Below, piece by piece: positions 26,601 to 35,133 of a DNA stretch of 64,000 nt (position 1 is the stretch's first letter; each line of letters opens with the position of its first letter). Below the pieces are notes generated by a model. That model was given only the letters and a program-made list of their open reading frames with translations, ran no database searches and was not told the DNA's origin. This DNA comes from a bacterium (GTDB lineage: Bacteria > Electryoneota > RPQS01): positions 68,957-132,956 of the forward strand of contig JAHDVH010000002.1 of the NCBI GenBank assembly GCA_023382385.1. Reading direction: 5' to 3'. A program made the position numbers and the translations under genes.

Positions 26601-27200
26601 AAGATACGCCTGTCGCGGCACGGCAGACACCGCGGCAGTCCCGACGGCGCTCTGAAATTGAATCACGAGCGTTCCGCCGTATTTCGGCATAACGCGATCC
26701 GGCAATGCCCCTGCCGGATATCCTGAAGCTGCAAAAGTCGTGGGCAGTCCGGCGGCAATTGGATGCGACGGCGCAACGACCTGATGCGTAAAAGACGACT
26801 GTTTTGTGCGCTGCCAATCGGCGTGAGTGACGTACTTTTCGAACTCGTGATAGGCACCTCCGAAGCTTCCGAGATTTGAGCCTTCCACAACAAGTCGGCC
26901 GCCCTGCTTCGCGAATGCCGTCAGAACAGTGTCGATCGTGCCCGTGCGGCGACGCTCTCCTCCGTGAAAGAACACTGCATCATAGTTCCACAGCGTATCG
27001 AGGACAGGCCACCCCTGCAAACTTTGCTGCCAGACCGTGACTGTATGACCCGCGCTCTGCAGCGGTATCTGAATTTCGCTCGTATACGGGCCTTGTCCAT
27101 TATGATTGGACGACGCAATAATCAAGACATGCGCAGCGCGGGACTGGGCGGCAAAGGTCAGTAATACTATCAGGGCAGCGTAATTAAGAAGTCGTCGCAT
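23679..27200 (-). CDS. secreted ThuA-like / CARDB / heparinase II-III-like multidomain protein
   Basis: A 1173-residue exported protein (signal peptide 1-22). Domains in order: a ThuA/glutamine-amidotransferase-like fold (about 23-230; HVLIIASSNHNG, YDAVFFHGGERR), a CARDB-type Ig domain (about 237-335; GQPCPVWVRLRNYGGNETG), an alginate-lyase-like helical toroid (about 340-640; HPKLFFTAAEIPTLQAR, YDWLYPHWTKAQRDTVR, and the probable active-site region DAYMHNHNINCMSYLGS), a heparinase-type beta-sandwich (about 700-1010), and an FnIII-like tail ending FYHVVSRL. It probably cleaves an acidic polysaccharide outside the cell. No type IX sorting domain is visible. Substrate and activity are inferred from fold only. 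Confidence 0.78.
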   Translation of the reverse strand: MRRLLNYAALIVLLTFAAQSRAAHVLIIASSNHNGQGPYTSEIQIPLQSAGHTVTVWQQSLQGWPVLDTLWNYDAVFFHGGERRRTGTIDTVLTAFAKQGGRLVVEGSNLGSFGGAYHEFEKYVTHADWQRTKQSSFTHQVVAPSHPIAAGLPTTFAASGYPAGALPDRVMPKYGGTLVIQFQSAVGTAAVSAVPRQAYLCGSIRRITTSGNARALLVQNLVSWVLQNPDDTGIIDMDYGLGTSVGQPCPVWVRLRNYGGNETGQVKLWASTDSSSWTAVDSSNFVLSGYQTTDLWFNWTPAFESRYYLRATLTAQGTDSYPSNNAAAMLVTTFDEAVHPKLFFTAAEIPTLQARAASTHLGFYQQLNTAVLIDFNYVPLPPERWEEVSYANMGRMITLAAMKAVLTPTPTYINNAKNKAMALCRYEQWEPGANQNMDIYSGRAFFALALAYDWLYPHWTKAQRDTVRIKLRTQMERMAAAEPRWIWWTDAYMHNHNINCMSYLGSACYALYEEEPQAQIWEQMAIDNLQNVLALYGPVTDGSWYEAMNYWGFISWTMLPHLWLMREQRNINYFQTPWVQSMAKYRVYGSHPIVTQVPMINEAQADEWYGPDDQLALLAREYRDGHAQWMRQQVINRIGYSLDGPFDFFFYDPTVPQVVPTDLSWIATDQDTYFGRSAWADTNATYVTLKCGLVCGRNAYERYWGQGPVGAWEPSHFLPEQNAFTLSYGRDYIVQAAGLQSPFHRTYNTTTILVNGQGQIGDSTKGIWPLPIDELSMNPHLADTFMLKNVDYVVGDATTSYPTVLGLTKFKRHILYVRPDLVVVLDDLKATNPSTFSFLIRHPSQIYTYTGNSVFIDGLRTDSDMFMLSPPDRTHQYYYSNYYESSIGGWGMYINNATPDTAVKFVNAFYPRRPNQAQAQLLYSSSGLTVLRVGDNSGFEATCAITHGHNGYITVDSLTTNASLAVVVRNDVTGAIRMGAARQCTFVDWGTPTRRLFESPVPVDADWSIRGDTLEINGSLGEWAVLYAPNISFVWLNGQGEPFYQNGEYVEIGNLANVPTGRVVDLRLAYTDGDFKLYWTAPVFYVQGIPTFPDYYDIYSCDSADGNFRLMDTVPGNVQSFSFGEPSEEMQFYHVVSRLRATQAAPIIVPREDMANGEASVDAREAGGRVTKK

Positions 27201-27260
27201 CTATTTCCGTGGTTTCCTCGTTGGGATCGCAAAGCAATCAAAATCCATACGTTTAAGGGT

Positions 27261-27294
27261 GAAAACAGGCCGCTCTCAAGCCCGAGCTGTTTTC
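27261..27294 (-). promoter_or_regulatory. leader hairpin of the heparinase-like gene
   Basis: GAAAACAG (27261-27268) and CTGTTTTC (27287-27294) pair across 18 nt in the region upstream of ATG 27200. A possible promoter, TTGCGA-N17-TAAATT on the minus strand, lies beyond it near 27310-27340. The rest of 27295-27597 shows no gene. Confidence 0.4.
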
Positions 27295-27597
27295 CCACAA
27301 TAGCATATAATTTACGTTCCATGTGGTCATTTCGCAACTGTTTAGCCGCGAAAAAATGAATCCGGTTGGCCCTCTAAAAGCAAAAGAAACAAGAGCAACC
27401 TCATCCTTTAATCGCCTGATGCCTATACTCAAGACAAAAGAGAGGATTCAGCTCACACCGGCTGCCAGCTGGGATGTCTGAGGAGGAAGAGTCACACTGC
27501 GCCGTCACGTGTGAGCAATTCCTCAAAGAACGCGAATGCAGATGTTTTTTCGTCACAGCGGACCCTCCTCTAAAAGCACAGATCCGTCAGCATGGCA

Positions 27598-27622
27598 AAG
27601 GCCCGGCAACGCTCCGAGCCTT
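27598..27622 (-). terminator. terminator of the TPR lipoprotein gene
   Basis: AAGGCCCGG (27598-27606) and CCGAGCCTT (27614-27622) form a 9-bp stem with one wobble pair, just past the stop at 27649. The T-run is poor. Confidence 0.6.
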
Positions 27623-27648
27623 CGTTCAATACCGTATCAAGCCTCACT

Positions 27649-29235
27649 TCAGGCAATCGGACGATTGATCCTCTGCAGAGCAATAACCGCCAACGGATAA
27701 TAGAGCGCGTGTGGAAAGTCGAACAGACGATTGATTGCGGCAGCTTTGCGATACCATTCGGCTGCAGCGTCCGGATCGTCTATCATTTCATATGAATTCC
27801 CGATATAATATGACACACGCGCCGACCTTAGACCGCTGTCTTTCAGTTCAGAAACTGCAACACTGTAATTGTGCTCCTGGTGCGCGAGCAGCCCGCGTAT
27901 GACATGAAGGGACGATGCAAGCGCTTCACCGCCCGCCGAGTCCGCCTCGCTCTTCTTCAGCAACTCAAGCCGTTGCACATCACGGTCAGTGCATTCCACA
28001 CCCTTGCGCGGAATGTCTACGTAGATACACGTCCGGATACGGTGTCTGATTTCATACTGGTTGCGGTAGCCTGTTTGCAAGTCCGCTCCGCGGATTATCT
28101 CGAGGGACTTCTTGAGTTTCGCTTCTGCCTCATCGACACGACCGGCAAAACTCAGCACTTCACCGAGAATATCGTAGTTGTTCGCCTCGTCAATCGGACT
28201 TGACTTGATGTGTGCTGATTTTCCGCGAGCTTCAAGAACCTTGATGCAGCCTTTGTAGTCCTGTTCATACAGGTAGGTCAACGCTTCGGCAAGCTCAAGT
28301 ATTAACTGCTCCGAAACTCCCGTCGAAATCCTCTTTTGCTGCGCAAGCTCCGCGCGCGCCTCGTTTGTTCGCTTCAGCATGCTTAGAATTGTGGCGATTC
28401 CGATCCGCGAGTTGATAAACCCCGAGTCAATCTCAAGCGCTTTCCGGTACCACGCCAGCGCTTCTTCATAGCGGCCGTTTCGGAGCAGGAACTCCGCGTA
28501 CGAATCACACGGATTGGGTTCGTCGGGAAGCCGCGCAGCATAGGTCTTAAACATCTTCTCCGCTACTTCGGAGTTGCCAATGGCAAAGTATTCGTAGCCA
28601 AGCACGTTATAGAGATTCACGAGCGTTGAATCCAGTGCCAGCGCGCGTTCGTATGCGGCTATCGCGCTGTCGGGAAGCTCAAATCGCAGGTAACAGTCAC
28701 CGAGCAGCCGGTGTGCCAGAGGATCCTTTGGACGAAGGTCTGCCAGTTGCCGGAAACTTGCGATTGTCCCCGCCTTGTCACCGGCCAGCGACAAACGCAG
28801 CCCCTCGATCCACAACCGTTCGGCGGGGGAAACTTTGTCGATCAGTTTGCTCGCGCGCCGCAAATTGTCATTGTCGGATCGTCCCAGTACCGAAACACCG
28901 AGCGTCAGGTTGGGCGGACTTCTCCGTTCTACGGGGCGCGCCATATCGTACGCCTGTTGCAGAGATTCATACTGCACGCCTTGCCGCAATTCGGAACAGG
29001 CCAGCCCCAGATAGCCCAGGGCAAAATCGGGATCGATCTCAAGCGCTTCCTGCATCTTGGCCCGCGCTTGGTCGGTATGAAAGCGGTCGCACAGCGCCAT
29101 CCCTTCACAGAATAGTTCTCGTGCGCGCGCAGACTTCGTCGTAACCGGAATCCGCCCATCATCCTGCTTTGCACACCCGCCAATCAAGCCGCTCGCAAGG
29201 ACAAACAACACTGCGATAAAAGTGGATTTTCGCAT
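27649..29235 (-). CDS. TPR-repeat lipoprotein
   Basis: I place the start at ATG 29235 (MRKSTFIAVLFVLASGLIGGC), which gives a lipobox LIGGC and a 528-residue lipoprotein; the frame is open further upstream but that part spans the terminator of the next gene. At least eight tetratricopeptide-type helix pairs are visible, the clearest being PDSAIAAYERALALDSTLVN, VAEKMFKTYAARLPDEPN and YEEALAWYRKALEIDSGF. TPR arrays bind other proteins. The partner is unknown; the location next to large secreted proteins suggests an envelope role. Confidence 0.8.
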   Translation of the reverse strand: MRKSTFIAVLFVLASGLIGGCAKQDDGRIPVTTKSARARELFCEGMALCDRFHTDQARAKMQEALEIDPDFALGYLGLACSELRQGVQYESLQQAYDMARPVERRSPPNLTLGVSVLGRSDNDNLRRASKLIDKVSPAERLWIEGLRLSLAGDKAGTIASFRQLADLRPKDPLAHRLLGDCYLRFELPDSAIAAYERALALDSTLVNLYNVLGYEYFAIGNSEVAEKMFKTYAARLPDEPNPCDSYAEFLLRNGRYEEALAWYRKALEIDSGFINSRIGIATILSMLKRTNEARAELAQQKRISTGVSEQLILELAEALTYLYEQDYKGCIKVLEARGKSAHIKSSPIDEANNYDILGEVLSFAGRVDEAEAKLKKSLEIIRGADLQTGYRNQYEIRHRIRTCIYVDIPRKGVECTDRDVQRLELLKKSEADSAGGEALASSLHVIRGLLAHQEHNYSVAVSELKDSGLRSARVSYYIGNSYEMIDDPDAAAEWYRKAAAINRLFDFPHALYYPLAVIALQRINRPIA

Positions 29236-29346
29236 CTGCGACTCCTTTCCGCATCCTTTAATGTATAAGACGAGCAGATCCGCTGCAGGGTTGCGCCCAA
29301 GTCCGCCGGAACTCCTAACGCGCAAATTCTCGCCCCCTGAAATTCT

Positions 29347-29377
29347 GCAAAGGCCCGGCAAATCACCGGGCCTTTGC
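29347..29377 (-). terminator. intrinsic terminator after the papain-fold gene
   Basis: GCAAAGGCCCGG (29347-29358) and CCGGGCCTTTGC (29366-29377) form a perfect 12-bp stem with a 7-nt loop, 31 nt past the stop at 29408. It separates that gene from the TPR lipoprotein gene. Confidence 0.85.
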
Positions 29378-29407
29378 TCATTCAACCGCAAGTCATAAAC
29401 AGACACG

Positions 29408-31588
29408 CTATCTGATCAAAACCATCTTGCGGGTCTCGGTGAATTGATTCGTCTTTATCGAATAGAGATAAATACCAGACGCGAACTCGGACGCGTCAAA
29501 GCTCACGGTGTAGGTACCCGGCTGCTGATGCGCGTTCACCAGCGACCTGATGACCTGTCCCATGACGTTGTAGACAGTCAAAACGACATCGCTCTCAAGC
29601 GGCAGCGCATAAGTGATCTGTGTCTGCGAGTTGAACGGATTCGGATAATTCTGCAGCAAAGCGAACTCGGTCGGGAGGATCGTTTCGCTGGGAGTCGCGC
29701 TGGCAAGCGCGAGATACTCGATATTGCCGCTCAAGTCACACACGCACAGGTGATAAGTATACGTCTGCTCATTCGCGAGCGGCCGGTCACGATAAGTATA
29801 GTGATGCTCCGTGCTGCTGTTTCCCTGACTCGGGATTCGCACAATTTCCGTCCACAGGCTCTCTCCGACCGTCCGCACGATGCTGAAGTAGTCAACATCG
29901 GTCTCACTGGCTGTCACCCACGAAAGGTCTACATAGCCGTTGCCTGCGAGGGCTGAGAATGATTGCAGGTTCACAGCCAGCTGCATGTCTTCGAGCACAT
30001 AGTCCTCAACTTCGCCGAGCACCCAGTCAATATCATAGGTTCCCAGTCCGTTTGATGCTCCTCCTCCCCAATAGCCGCCATAACCGAACCGTCCGACCGG
30101 TTGACTCGTCAGCCGGAAGCGCATCACTAAGTCATAGCTCCCGATGGAATCCACTCCCGGATCGCAGAATGTGTAGGAAGCGAGTCCAGCCGCAACCGGA
30201 ACATCCTGTATCACCCACTCATCGCACGGCAGATAGTCGTCCTCCGGCGTGCCAAGCGGGCCGTCATCGAAGTCTCCGTCAATATTGCCGTCTTTCCAGG
30301 CATTGAGGTATAGCGGTTCACCTTGATAGCGCTGCCCGATTGTAACGGTAACGTCCACCTGCACGTTCGAACCCGGTGCCCAGGGCAGATTGACAAAGTG
30401 AACACCGTCGTCGCACATGTCAAGATTCAGTATGCTCGGCTGAATCTCGGCATCCACGCATTCGCCCAGCCATGCTTTTTCAGAGAGCGGGTGCGCCGGG
30501 CCGCATGACTCCACATCGATTGTCGGATAGTCCATTCCCAGATCCCCGTAATCGAAATTCGGACAGACCACCACAATTGCCTCGATCTCTGTGTGCACTC
30601 CGTGATTCGGGTTGTACACTCCGGAAAATTGCTGCAGATGGTCGGGCGTATTCTGGCCGGTGAAATTCTCCCAGAAGTCCGGATCGAAGTCATATCCGTA
30701 ATCACTCGCCGAAATGATTCCTCCCGGCGAACCTGAACCCGCCACAACATAGTAGTCATGGGACACGTTCCCTGCATCGTTGTGCACCATCGCCGCATGC
30801 GGAGGCGGATACATGTGCGGAATCAGCCAGCCATTCCACACGACTCCCCCGCCGCCCAACTCGGCCACGTCACGCATGGGATCGCTCAGCGAAAGCGTCT
30901 GCACGGCGTTTTGCGAATCCACACCCGCAACCGTCAAGTAATGTCCGCCGATGCGGTACCACATGCCGGCGTCGTCCATCTGCCAGAACCCCAGCAGGAT
31001 GATGACATCCTGACTAAGATTCACCTCTCGATAAATGTGGTCAAAAGTCGGCTGCCAGATAATGCGCACGACATAGTGCCCGTGCAGATTCACTTGCGGC
31101 AACTGCAGATAATTCTCAATCATCTGTTTCATCTGCTGCGGCGTTATTCCCAGTGCACCGATTCCGCCGGGTGATTGATTGCCCAGCAGAGTGATGAAAG
31201 GGATCACGTTGGCAGGGTCGTGGTCGTCAATTGCGGCCATCAGAGCACTCACCAAACTGTAGTGATCACTGAGGGCCGGAGGCCGCACCTGTGAGCCGGG
31301 CGGCAGCGAAATACACTTGATCATTTCGAACTTGGAGTCGAACCACCAAAGACAATTCCCGACGGCCACTGGTCCGCACCAGTTCCATTGTCCGAACTGA
31401 TTCGTCCAGCCGTCTTGCCTCTGATCGAAGTCCGGCATGCCATCGACCCGCATCGGCATTGGCGGCACACCGACCATGTGCTGTGCGTAGTCTTCGTAAC
31501 CGTTCTTCGTGACCCAGTGTGCCGAAACATCGGCAGCCAGCATAAGCGTGAATACGGCACACACGAAACAACATAGCACTCTTCTCAT
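29408..31588 (-). CDS. secreted papain-fold (C39-like) protein with GEVED and type IX sorting domain
   Basis: ATG 31588 follows a perfect AGGAGGT and a signal peptide (MRRVLCCFVCAVFTLMLAADVSA), giving 726 residues. The N-terminal domain looks like a C39-type cysteine peptidase: GQWNWCGPVAVGN supplies a Gln/Asn-Trp-Cys-Gly-Pro motif, and GGHYLTVAGVD with a later SDPM supplies the His and Asp. A GEVED domain follows (WKDGNIDGDFDD to VLGEVEDYVLE), then an FnIII-like domain. The C-terminal 75 residues match the type A sorting domain: LLQNYPNPFNSQTQITY, VYNVMGQVI, GIYLYSIKT, KMVLIR. It is therefore probably exported through SprA and attached to the surface. Peptidase activity is unproven. Confidence 0.82.
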   Translation of the reverse strand: MRRVLCCFVCAVFTLMLAADVSAHWVTKNGYEDYAQHMVGVPPMPMRVDGMPDFDQRQDGWTNQFGQWNWCGPVAVGNCLWWFDSKFEMIKCISLPPGSQVRPPALSDHYSLVSALMAAIDDHDPANVIPFITLLGNQSPGGIGALGITPQQMKQMIENYLQLPQVNLHGHYVVRIIWQPTFDHIYREVNLSQDVIILLGFWQMDDAGMWYRIGGHYLTVAGVDSQNAVQTLSLSDPMRDVAELGGGGVVWNGWLIPHMYPPPHAAMVHNDAGNVSHDYYVVAGSGSPGGIISASDYGYDFDPDFWENFTGQNTPDHLQQFSGVYNPNHGVHTEIEAIVVVCPNFDYGDLGMDYPTIDVESCGPAHPLSEKAWLGECVDAEIQPSILNLDMCDDGVHFVNLPWAPGSNVQVDVTVTIGQRYQGEPLYLNAWKDGNIDGDFDDGPLGTPEDDYLPCDEWVIQDVPVAAGLASYTFCDPGVDSIGSYDLVMRFRLTSQPVGRFGYGGYWGGGASNGLGTYDIDWVLGEVEDYVLEDMQLAVNLQSFSALAGNGYVDLSWVTASETDVDYFSIVRTVGESLWTEIVRIPSQGNSSTEHHYTYRDRPLANEQTYTYHLCVCDLSGNIEYLALASATPSETILPTEFALLQNYPNPFNSQTQITYALPLESDVVLTVYNVMGQVIRSLVNAHQQPGTYTVSFDASEFASGIYLYSIKTNQFTETRKMVLIR

Positions 31589-31600
31589 ACGACCTCCTGT

Positions 31601-31697
31601 CGGCAGCATCTCTGGACTGCCGCACAGACTTTCATTCCCTCGGAGCGGCCGACACGGCCTAAACAAAAACCACCAGTCTCCCGAGGACGGCTGGTGG
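31601..31697 (-). terminator. leader terminator and hairpin before the papain-fold gene
   Basis: On the minus strand CCACCAG (31691-31697) and CTGGTGG (31670-31676) pair, followed by TTTTTGTTT, a good intrinsic terminator located about 80 nt before the ribosome binding site. A second hairpin CGGCAG/CTGCCG (31601-31622) lies just upstream of AGGAGGT. A terminator inside a leader suggests transcription attenuation. Confidence 0.65.
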
Positions 31698-31800
31698 CAA
31701 GGTGCGCTCACTGACTCAGTTAAAGGCAAAAGCGCAGACGCTCGATCTTGCTGAGCCAGCCCGCAGTTGCCACAAATTGATAGGAATAATAGTACGATGA

Positions 31801-31829
31801 AATATGCTCGGTCGATTTCGGACACGCAA
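31801..31829 (-). promoter_or_regulatory. possible promoter of the papain-fold gene leader
   Basis: Minus strand TTGCGT (31824-31829) and CATATT (31801-31806) are 17 nt apart. This would start a leader of about 200 nt that runs through a GGCAA...TTGCC stem (31729-31778 region) into the terminator at 31670-31697. Confidence 0.4.
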
Positions 31830-32149
31830 CAGTTGATTGCCGTGAATTGCTTCGCTCTGCACGAATCGCACAGTTTTGTTTGGCTCCTCGCACGCAAACT
31901 CATGGATACGCATGCAATCTCCTGCTTCGCACAGAGGCCGCATGACCCTGTTTGAAACTGCCCCCTCCATAATGTAACACTATCACGCGCGGCCGCGCAT
32001 CCTTCAAATTGTCCTCTGCTTGGCGGTCCAATGGTTCCTCGGCGACTCCTCTTCTCTTCGCTCGGCAGATTCCTAACTCCAATGCCAAATCCTGGCAACT
32101 CACTACTGAACAAACGATTACCAAAAATTTACTTTTTTACAAAAATAAC
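31830..32149. other. divergent intergenic stretch without a gene
   Basis: The minus-strand frame of the papain-fold gene stays open through here, but its sequence has no protein-like character and the real start is at 31588. A GCGCGGCCGCGC palindrome (31988-31999) is visible; nothing else is recognised. Confidence 0.5.
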
Positions 32150-32178
32150 TTGACATTACGTAAATTCAGTTGTATATT
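32150..32178 (+). promoter_or_regulatory. promoter of the aconitase gene
   Basis: TTGACA (32150-32155), 17-nt spacer beginning with the palindrome TTACGTAA (32156-32163), then TATATT (32173-32178). This is the best sigma-70-type promoter in the window. The leader to ATG 32333 is about 150 nt and C-rich. Confidence 0.8.
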
Positions 32179-32332
32179 AGAGCCACTCATCTGACCGCCT
32201 CCGTATTTACCCCGCTTCACCCCCAATCCCGCTCCCCTTCCTTTGACCTCCTGAACTTGCACAACCCCCGCGAATTCTGTATATTCCTGATTATCGAATT
32301 TATGAACTTAAGACAAGAAGGAATAACACGTT

Positions 32333-34594
32333 ATGGTTCGCGTTGAGTCTACGCCCGAGTTTGTCGCCGAAGCCTACCGCAAAATGGATGAACGAATTGC
32401 CGTCGTCCGCAAACGTCTGGGCCGCCCGCTGACCTTGGCCGAAAAACACATCTTCGGCCACCTCGATGATCCCCACACCGAAGACCTCGTCCCCGGCAAG
32501 TCTTACTTACAGCTCCGCCCTGACCGCGTCGCCATGCAGGACGCAACCGCTCAGATGGCCCTCCTGCAGTTTATGTCTGCCGGCCTCAAGAGCGTGGCAG
32601 TCCCCTCGACTGTGCACTGCGACCACCTGATTCAAGCGCGGGTTGGTGCCAGCGAAGATTTGCAGAACGCGGTGGTGACCAACAAGGAAGTCTACGATTT
32701 TCTGCGCAGCGTCTCGCAAAAGTATAATATCGGATTCTGGAAACCCGGCGCCGGCATCATTCATCAAGTCGTCCTCGAGCAGTATGCGTTTCCCGGCGGC
32801 ATGATGATCGGCACCGACTCCCACACGCCCAATGCGGGCGGTCTGGCCATGTTCGCCTCGGGCGTCGGTGGCGCAGATGCGGTGGATGTGATGGCGGGGC
32901 TGCCGTGGGAGGTGCTCTTCCCGAAACGCATCGGCGTGCATCTGAAAGGCAGGATGAACGGCTGGGCCTCGCCGAAGGACATCATTCTGGTTGTCCTCGG
33001 AATTCTCACGGTCAAGGGCGGCACCAACGCCGTCATTGAATACTTCGGTGACGGAGCCGAGTCCATTTCGGCCACCGGCAAAGGCACCATCTGCAACATG
33101 GGCGCGGAACTCGGTGCCACCACATCCGTTTTCGCCTACGATGCCCCGATGGAACGCTACCTGCGCGCCACTGACCGCGCGAAACTCGCCGAACTCGCCA
33201 ATCAATATCGTCATCTCGTGACGATGGACGAAGAAATCTACAAAGCTCCCGAGAAGTATTTCGACCGCGTGCTTGAAATTGACCTGAGCAAACTCGAGCC
33301 TTACGTTGTCGGGCCGCATTCACCGGATGCCGCGCGCCCGATTTCCGAATTGAAAAAAGCCGCCAAAGAGAACGGCTGGCCCATCAAGCTGACGAACGCG
33401 CTGATTGGCTCCTGCACCAATTCGTCTTATGAAGACATCTCACGCGCCGCCGTCATCGCGGATCAGGCCGCCGCACACGGCAAGCAAGCCGCGATCCCGC
33501 TGTATGTCACTCCCGGCAGCGAGCAGGTCTTCCGCACAATCAAACGCGACGGCCAGATGCAGCGACTCGAAAAAATCGGCGCAATGGTGCTGGCCAATGC
33601 TTGTGGTCCCTGCATCGGCCAGTGGAAGCGTGACGACGTCGGGAGCGAAGAAGCAAACTCGATTATTTCTTCTTACAATCGCAACTTCCCGGGCCGCAAT
33701 GACGGCTCGCCGCACACGCTGTCCTTCCTCACCAGTCCTGAAATTACTGTCGCCTATTCGCTGGCCGGCACACTCGATTTTGATCCGCTGCACGATGTGG
33801 TGCCGGGCCTCGGTGTCAAGCTGACACCTCCCGCTCCGCAGCCGGATCTGCCCGCAAAAGGCTACGTGCGCGACACCGAAGGGTACATTGCTCCCGCCAG
33901 CGGAGACGTGGAAGTCATCGTGGATCCCAAGTCGGATCGTCTGCAGATTCTTGAACCATTCGAGCCGTGGAACGGCAAGGACTATCTGGATCTGCCGCTG
34001 CTGTTGAAGGCCAAAGGCAAGTGCACGACGGACCACATCTCGCCGGCCGGCAAGTGGCTGAAATATCGCGGTCATCTCGACAACATCTCCAACAACATGT
34101 TCAGCGGCGCCATCAATGCCTTCGACGGCGAGCGCGGCACCATCACGCATCCGTTGACTGGAGCAAGGAAAGTCGAAACTTCCAAGGCCGCGCGCGATAT
34201 CAAGGCGCAAGGACAGAAGTGGGTCGTCGTCGGGGATGAGAACTACGGAGAAGGCTCCTCGCGCGAACACGCCGCCATGTCACCGCGTTTGCTCGGCTGT
34301 GCGGCTGTGATTACCCGCAGCTTTGCGCGGATTCATCAGTCCAATCTCAAGAAGCAGGGAATTCTTCCATTGACCTTCCAGAATCCTGATGACTACGAGA
34401 AGATTCAGGAAGGCGACAAGATTTCTCTCTTGGAACTCGCTTCTTTGGCTCCCGGCAAACCGGTTCAGATGATTGCCAAGCACGCGGATGGTTCTTCAGA
34501 CTCGATGCTGCTGGACCATACGCTGAACAGCGAACAAATCGCCTGGTTCAAGGCAGGCAGTGCGCTGAATCTGCTGCGCGCGAAAGCCAAGTAA
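32333..34594 (+). CDS. acn: aconitate hydratase
   Basis: A 753-residue aconitase of the mitochondrial-like type, converting citrate to isocitrate in the citric acid cycle. The three ligands of the 4Fe-4S cluster are present: Cys361 in [11 protein letters not shown], and Cys424 and Cys427 in [11 protein letters not shown]. Other landmarks are [15 protein letters not shown] (156-170), the swivel-domain [15 protein letters not shown] and [19 protein letters not shown]. It has its own promoter and is translationally coupled to the VOC gene by a TAATG overlap. Its length and all motifs are complete. Confidence 0.96.
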   Translation: MVRVESTPEFVAEAYRKMDERIAVVRKRLGRPLTLAEKHIFGHLDDPHTEDLVPGKSYLQLRPDRVAMQDATAQMALLQFMSAGLKSVAVPSTVHCDHLIQARVGASEDLQNAVVTNKEVYDFLRSVSQKYNIGFWKPGAGIIHQVVLEQYAFPGGMMIGTDSHTPNAGGLAMFASGVGGADAVDVMAGLPWEVLFPKRIGVHLKGRMNGWASPKDIILVVLGILTVKGGTNAVIEYFGDGAESISATGKGTICNMGAELGATTSVFAYDAPMERYLRATDRAKLAELANQYRHLVTMDEEIYKAPEKYFDRVLEIDLSKLEPYVVGPHSPDAARPISELKKAAKENGWPIKLTNALIGSCTNSSYEDISRAAVIADQAAAHGKQAAIPLYVTPGSEQVFRTIKRDGQMQRLEKIGAMVLANACGPCIGQWKRDDVGSEEANSIISSYNRNFPGRNDGSPHTLSFLTSPEITVAYSLAGTLDFDPLHDVVPGLGVKLTPPAPQPDLPAKGYVRDTEGYIAPASGDVEVIVDPKSDRLQILEPFEPWNGKDYLDLPLLLKAKGKCTTDHISPAGKWLKYRGHLDNISNNMFSGAINAFDGERGTITHPLTGARKVETSKAARDIKAQGQKWVVVGDENYGEGSSREHAAMSPRLLGCAAVITRSFARIHQSNLKKQGILPLTFQNPDDYEKIQEGDKISLLELASLAPGKPVQMIAKHADGSSDSMLLDHTLNSEQIAWFKAGSALNLLRAKAK

Positions 34595-35079
34595 TGGCCG
34601 AGTCGATTCATCCGCAGGTTCGGATCGGACACGTGCATTTGAAAGTTGCGGACCTCGACCGTGCTCTCGAGTTCTACTGCGGTGCGCTCGGCTTCGACCT
34701 TGTGCAGCGAATGGGCAGGGATGCGGCGTTCATTTCCGCCGGCGGCTATCATCATCACATCGGTCTCAATACGTGGCACAGCAAAGGCGGTACTCCCCCG
34801 CCCCGCTCGCACACCGGACTCTATCACGTGGCGATTCTTTATCCTACTCGCGCGAGTCTTGCCGATGCTTTGAAACGCTTGATGGCTGCCAACATCGCGC
34901 TGGACGGTGCCTCCGACCACGGCGTGAGCGAAGCGCTCTACCTGCACGACCCCGACCACAACGGCCTTGAACTCTATTGGGACAGACCGGAGGCCGAATG
35001 GCCGCGCGACTCCGGGGGCAACTTACGAATGGTAGTCGATCCGCTTGACTTAGATGACTTGCTGTCGACATCGCCGTAA
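34594..35079 (+). CDS. VOC-family (glyoxalase / extradiol dioxygenase-like) protein
   Basis: ATG 34594 shares its first base with the aconitase stop codon. The 161-residue protein is two beta-alpha-beta-beta-beta modules: RIGHVHLKVADLDRALEFYC with a metal-ligand His, and SGVSEALYLHDPDHNGLELYWD-like C-terminal part with the terminal Glu. Sequence style is closest to CatE-like catechol dioxygenase or unassigned VOC enzymes. A divalent metal is likely bound by the His, His, Glu set. Substrate unknown; coupling to aconitase is unusual and gives no clear hint. Confidence 0.85.
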   Translation: MAESIHPQVRIGHVHLKVADLDRALEFYCGALGFDLVQRMGRDAAFISAGGYHHHIGLNTWHSKGGTPPPRSHTGLYHVAILYPTRASLADALKRLMAANIALDGASDHGVSEALYLHDPDHNGLELYWDRPEAEWPRDSGGNLRMVVDPLDLDDLLSTSP

Positions 35080-35084
35080 CGAAA

Positions 35085-35110
35085 GCGCCCTGTCTGATTC
35101 GACAGGGCGC
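35085..35110. terminator. bidirectional intrinsic terminator
   Basis: GCGCCCTGTC (35085-35094) and GACAGGGCGC (35101-35110) form a perfect 10-bp stem with loop TGATTC. It lies between the converging VOC and DUF486 genes. The minus-strand side has TTTCGTT after it. Confidence 0.85.
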
Positions 35111-35133
35111 CTCACTCCAAAGCCCGACTGCGT

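Noticed and set aside
31589-32113. N-terminal extension of the papain-fold gene (175 extra codons)
   Set aside because: The extension lies before a perfect ribosome binding site plus signal peptide at 31588 and contains a terminator. Its amino-acid sequence is not protein-like.
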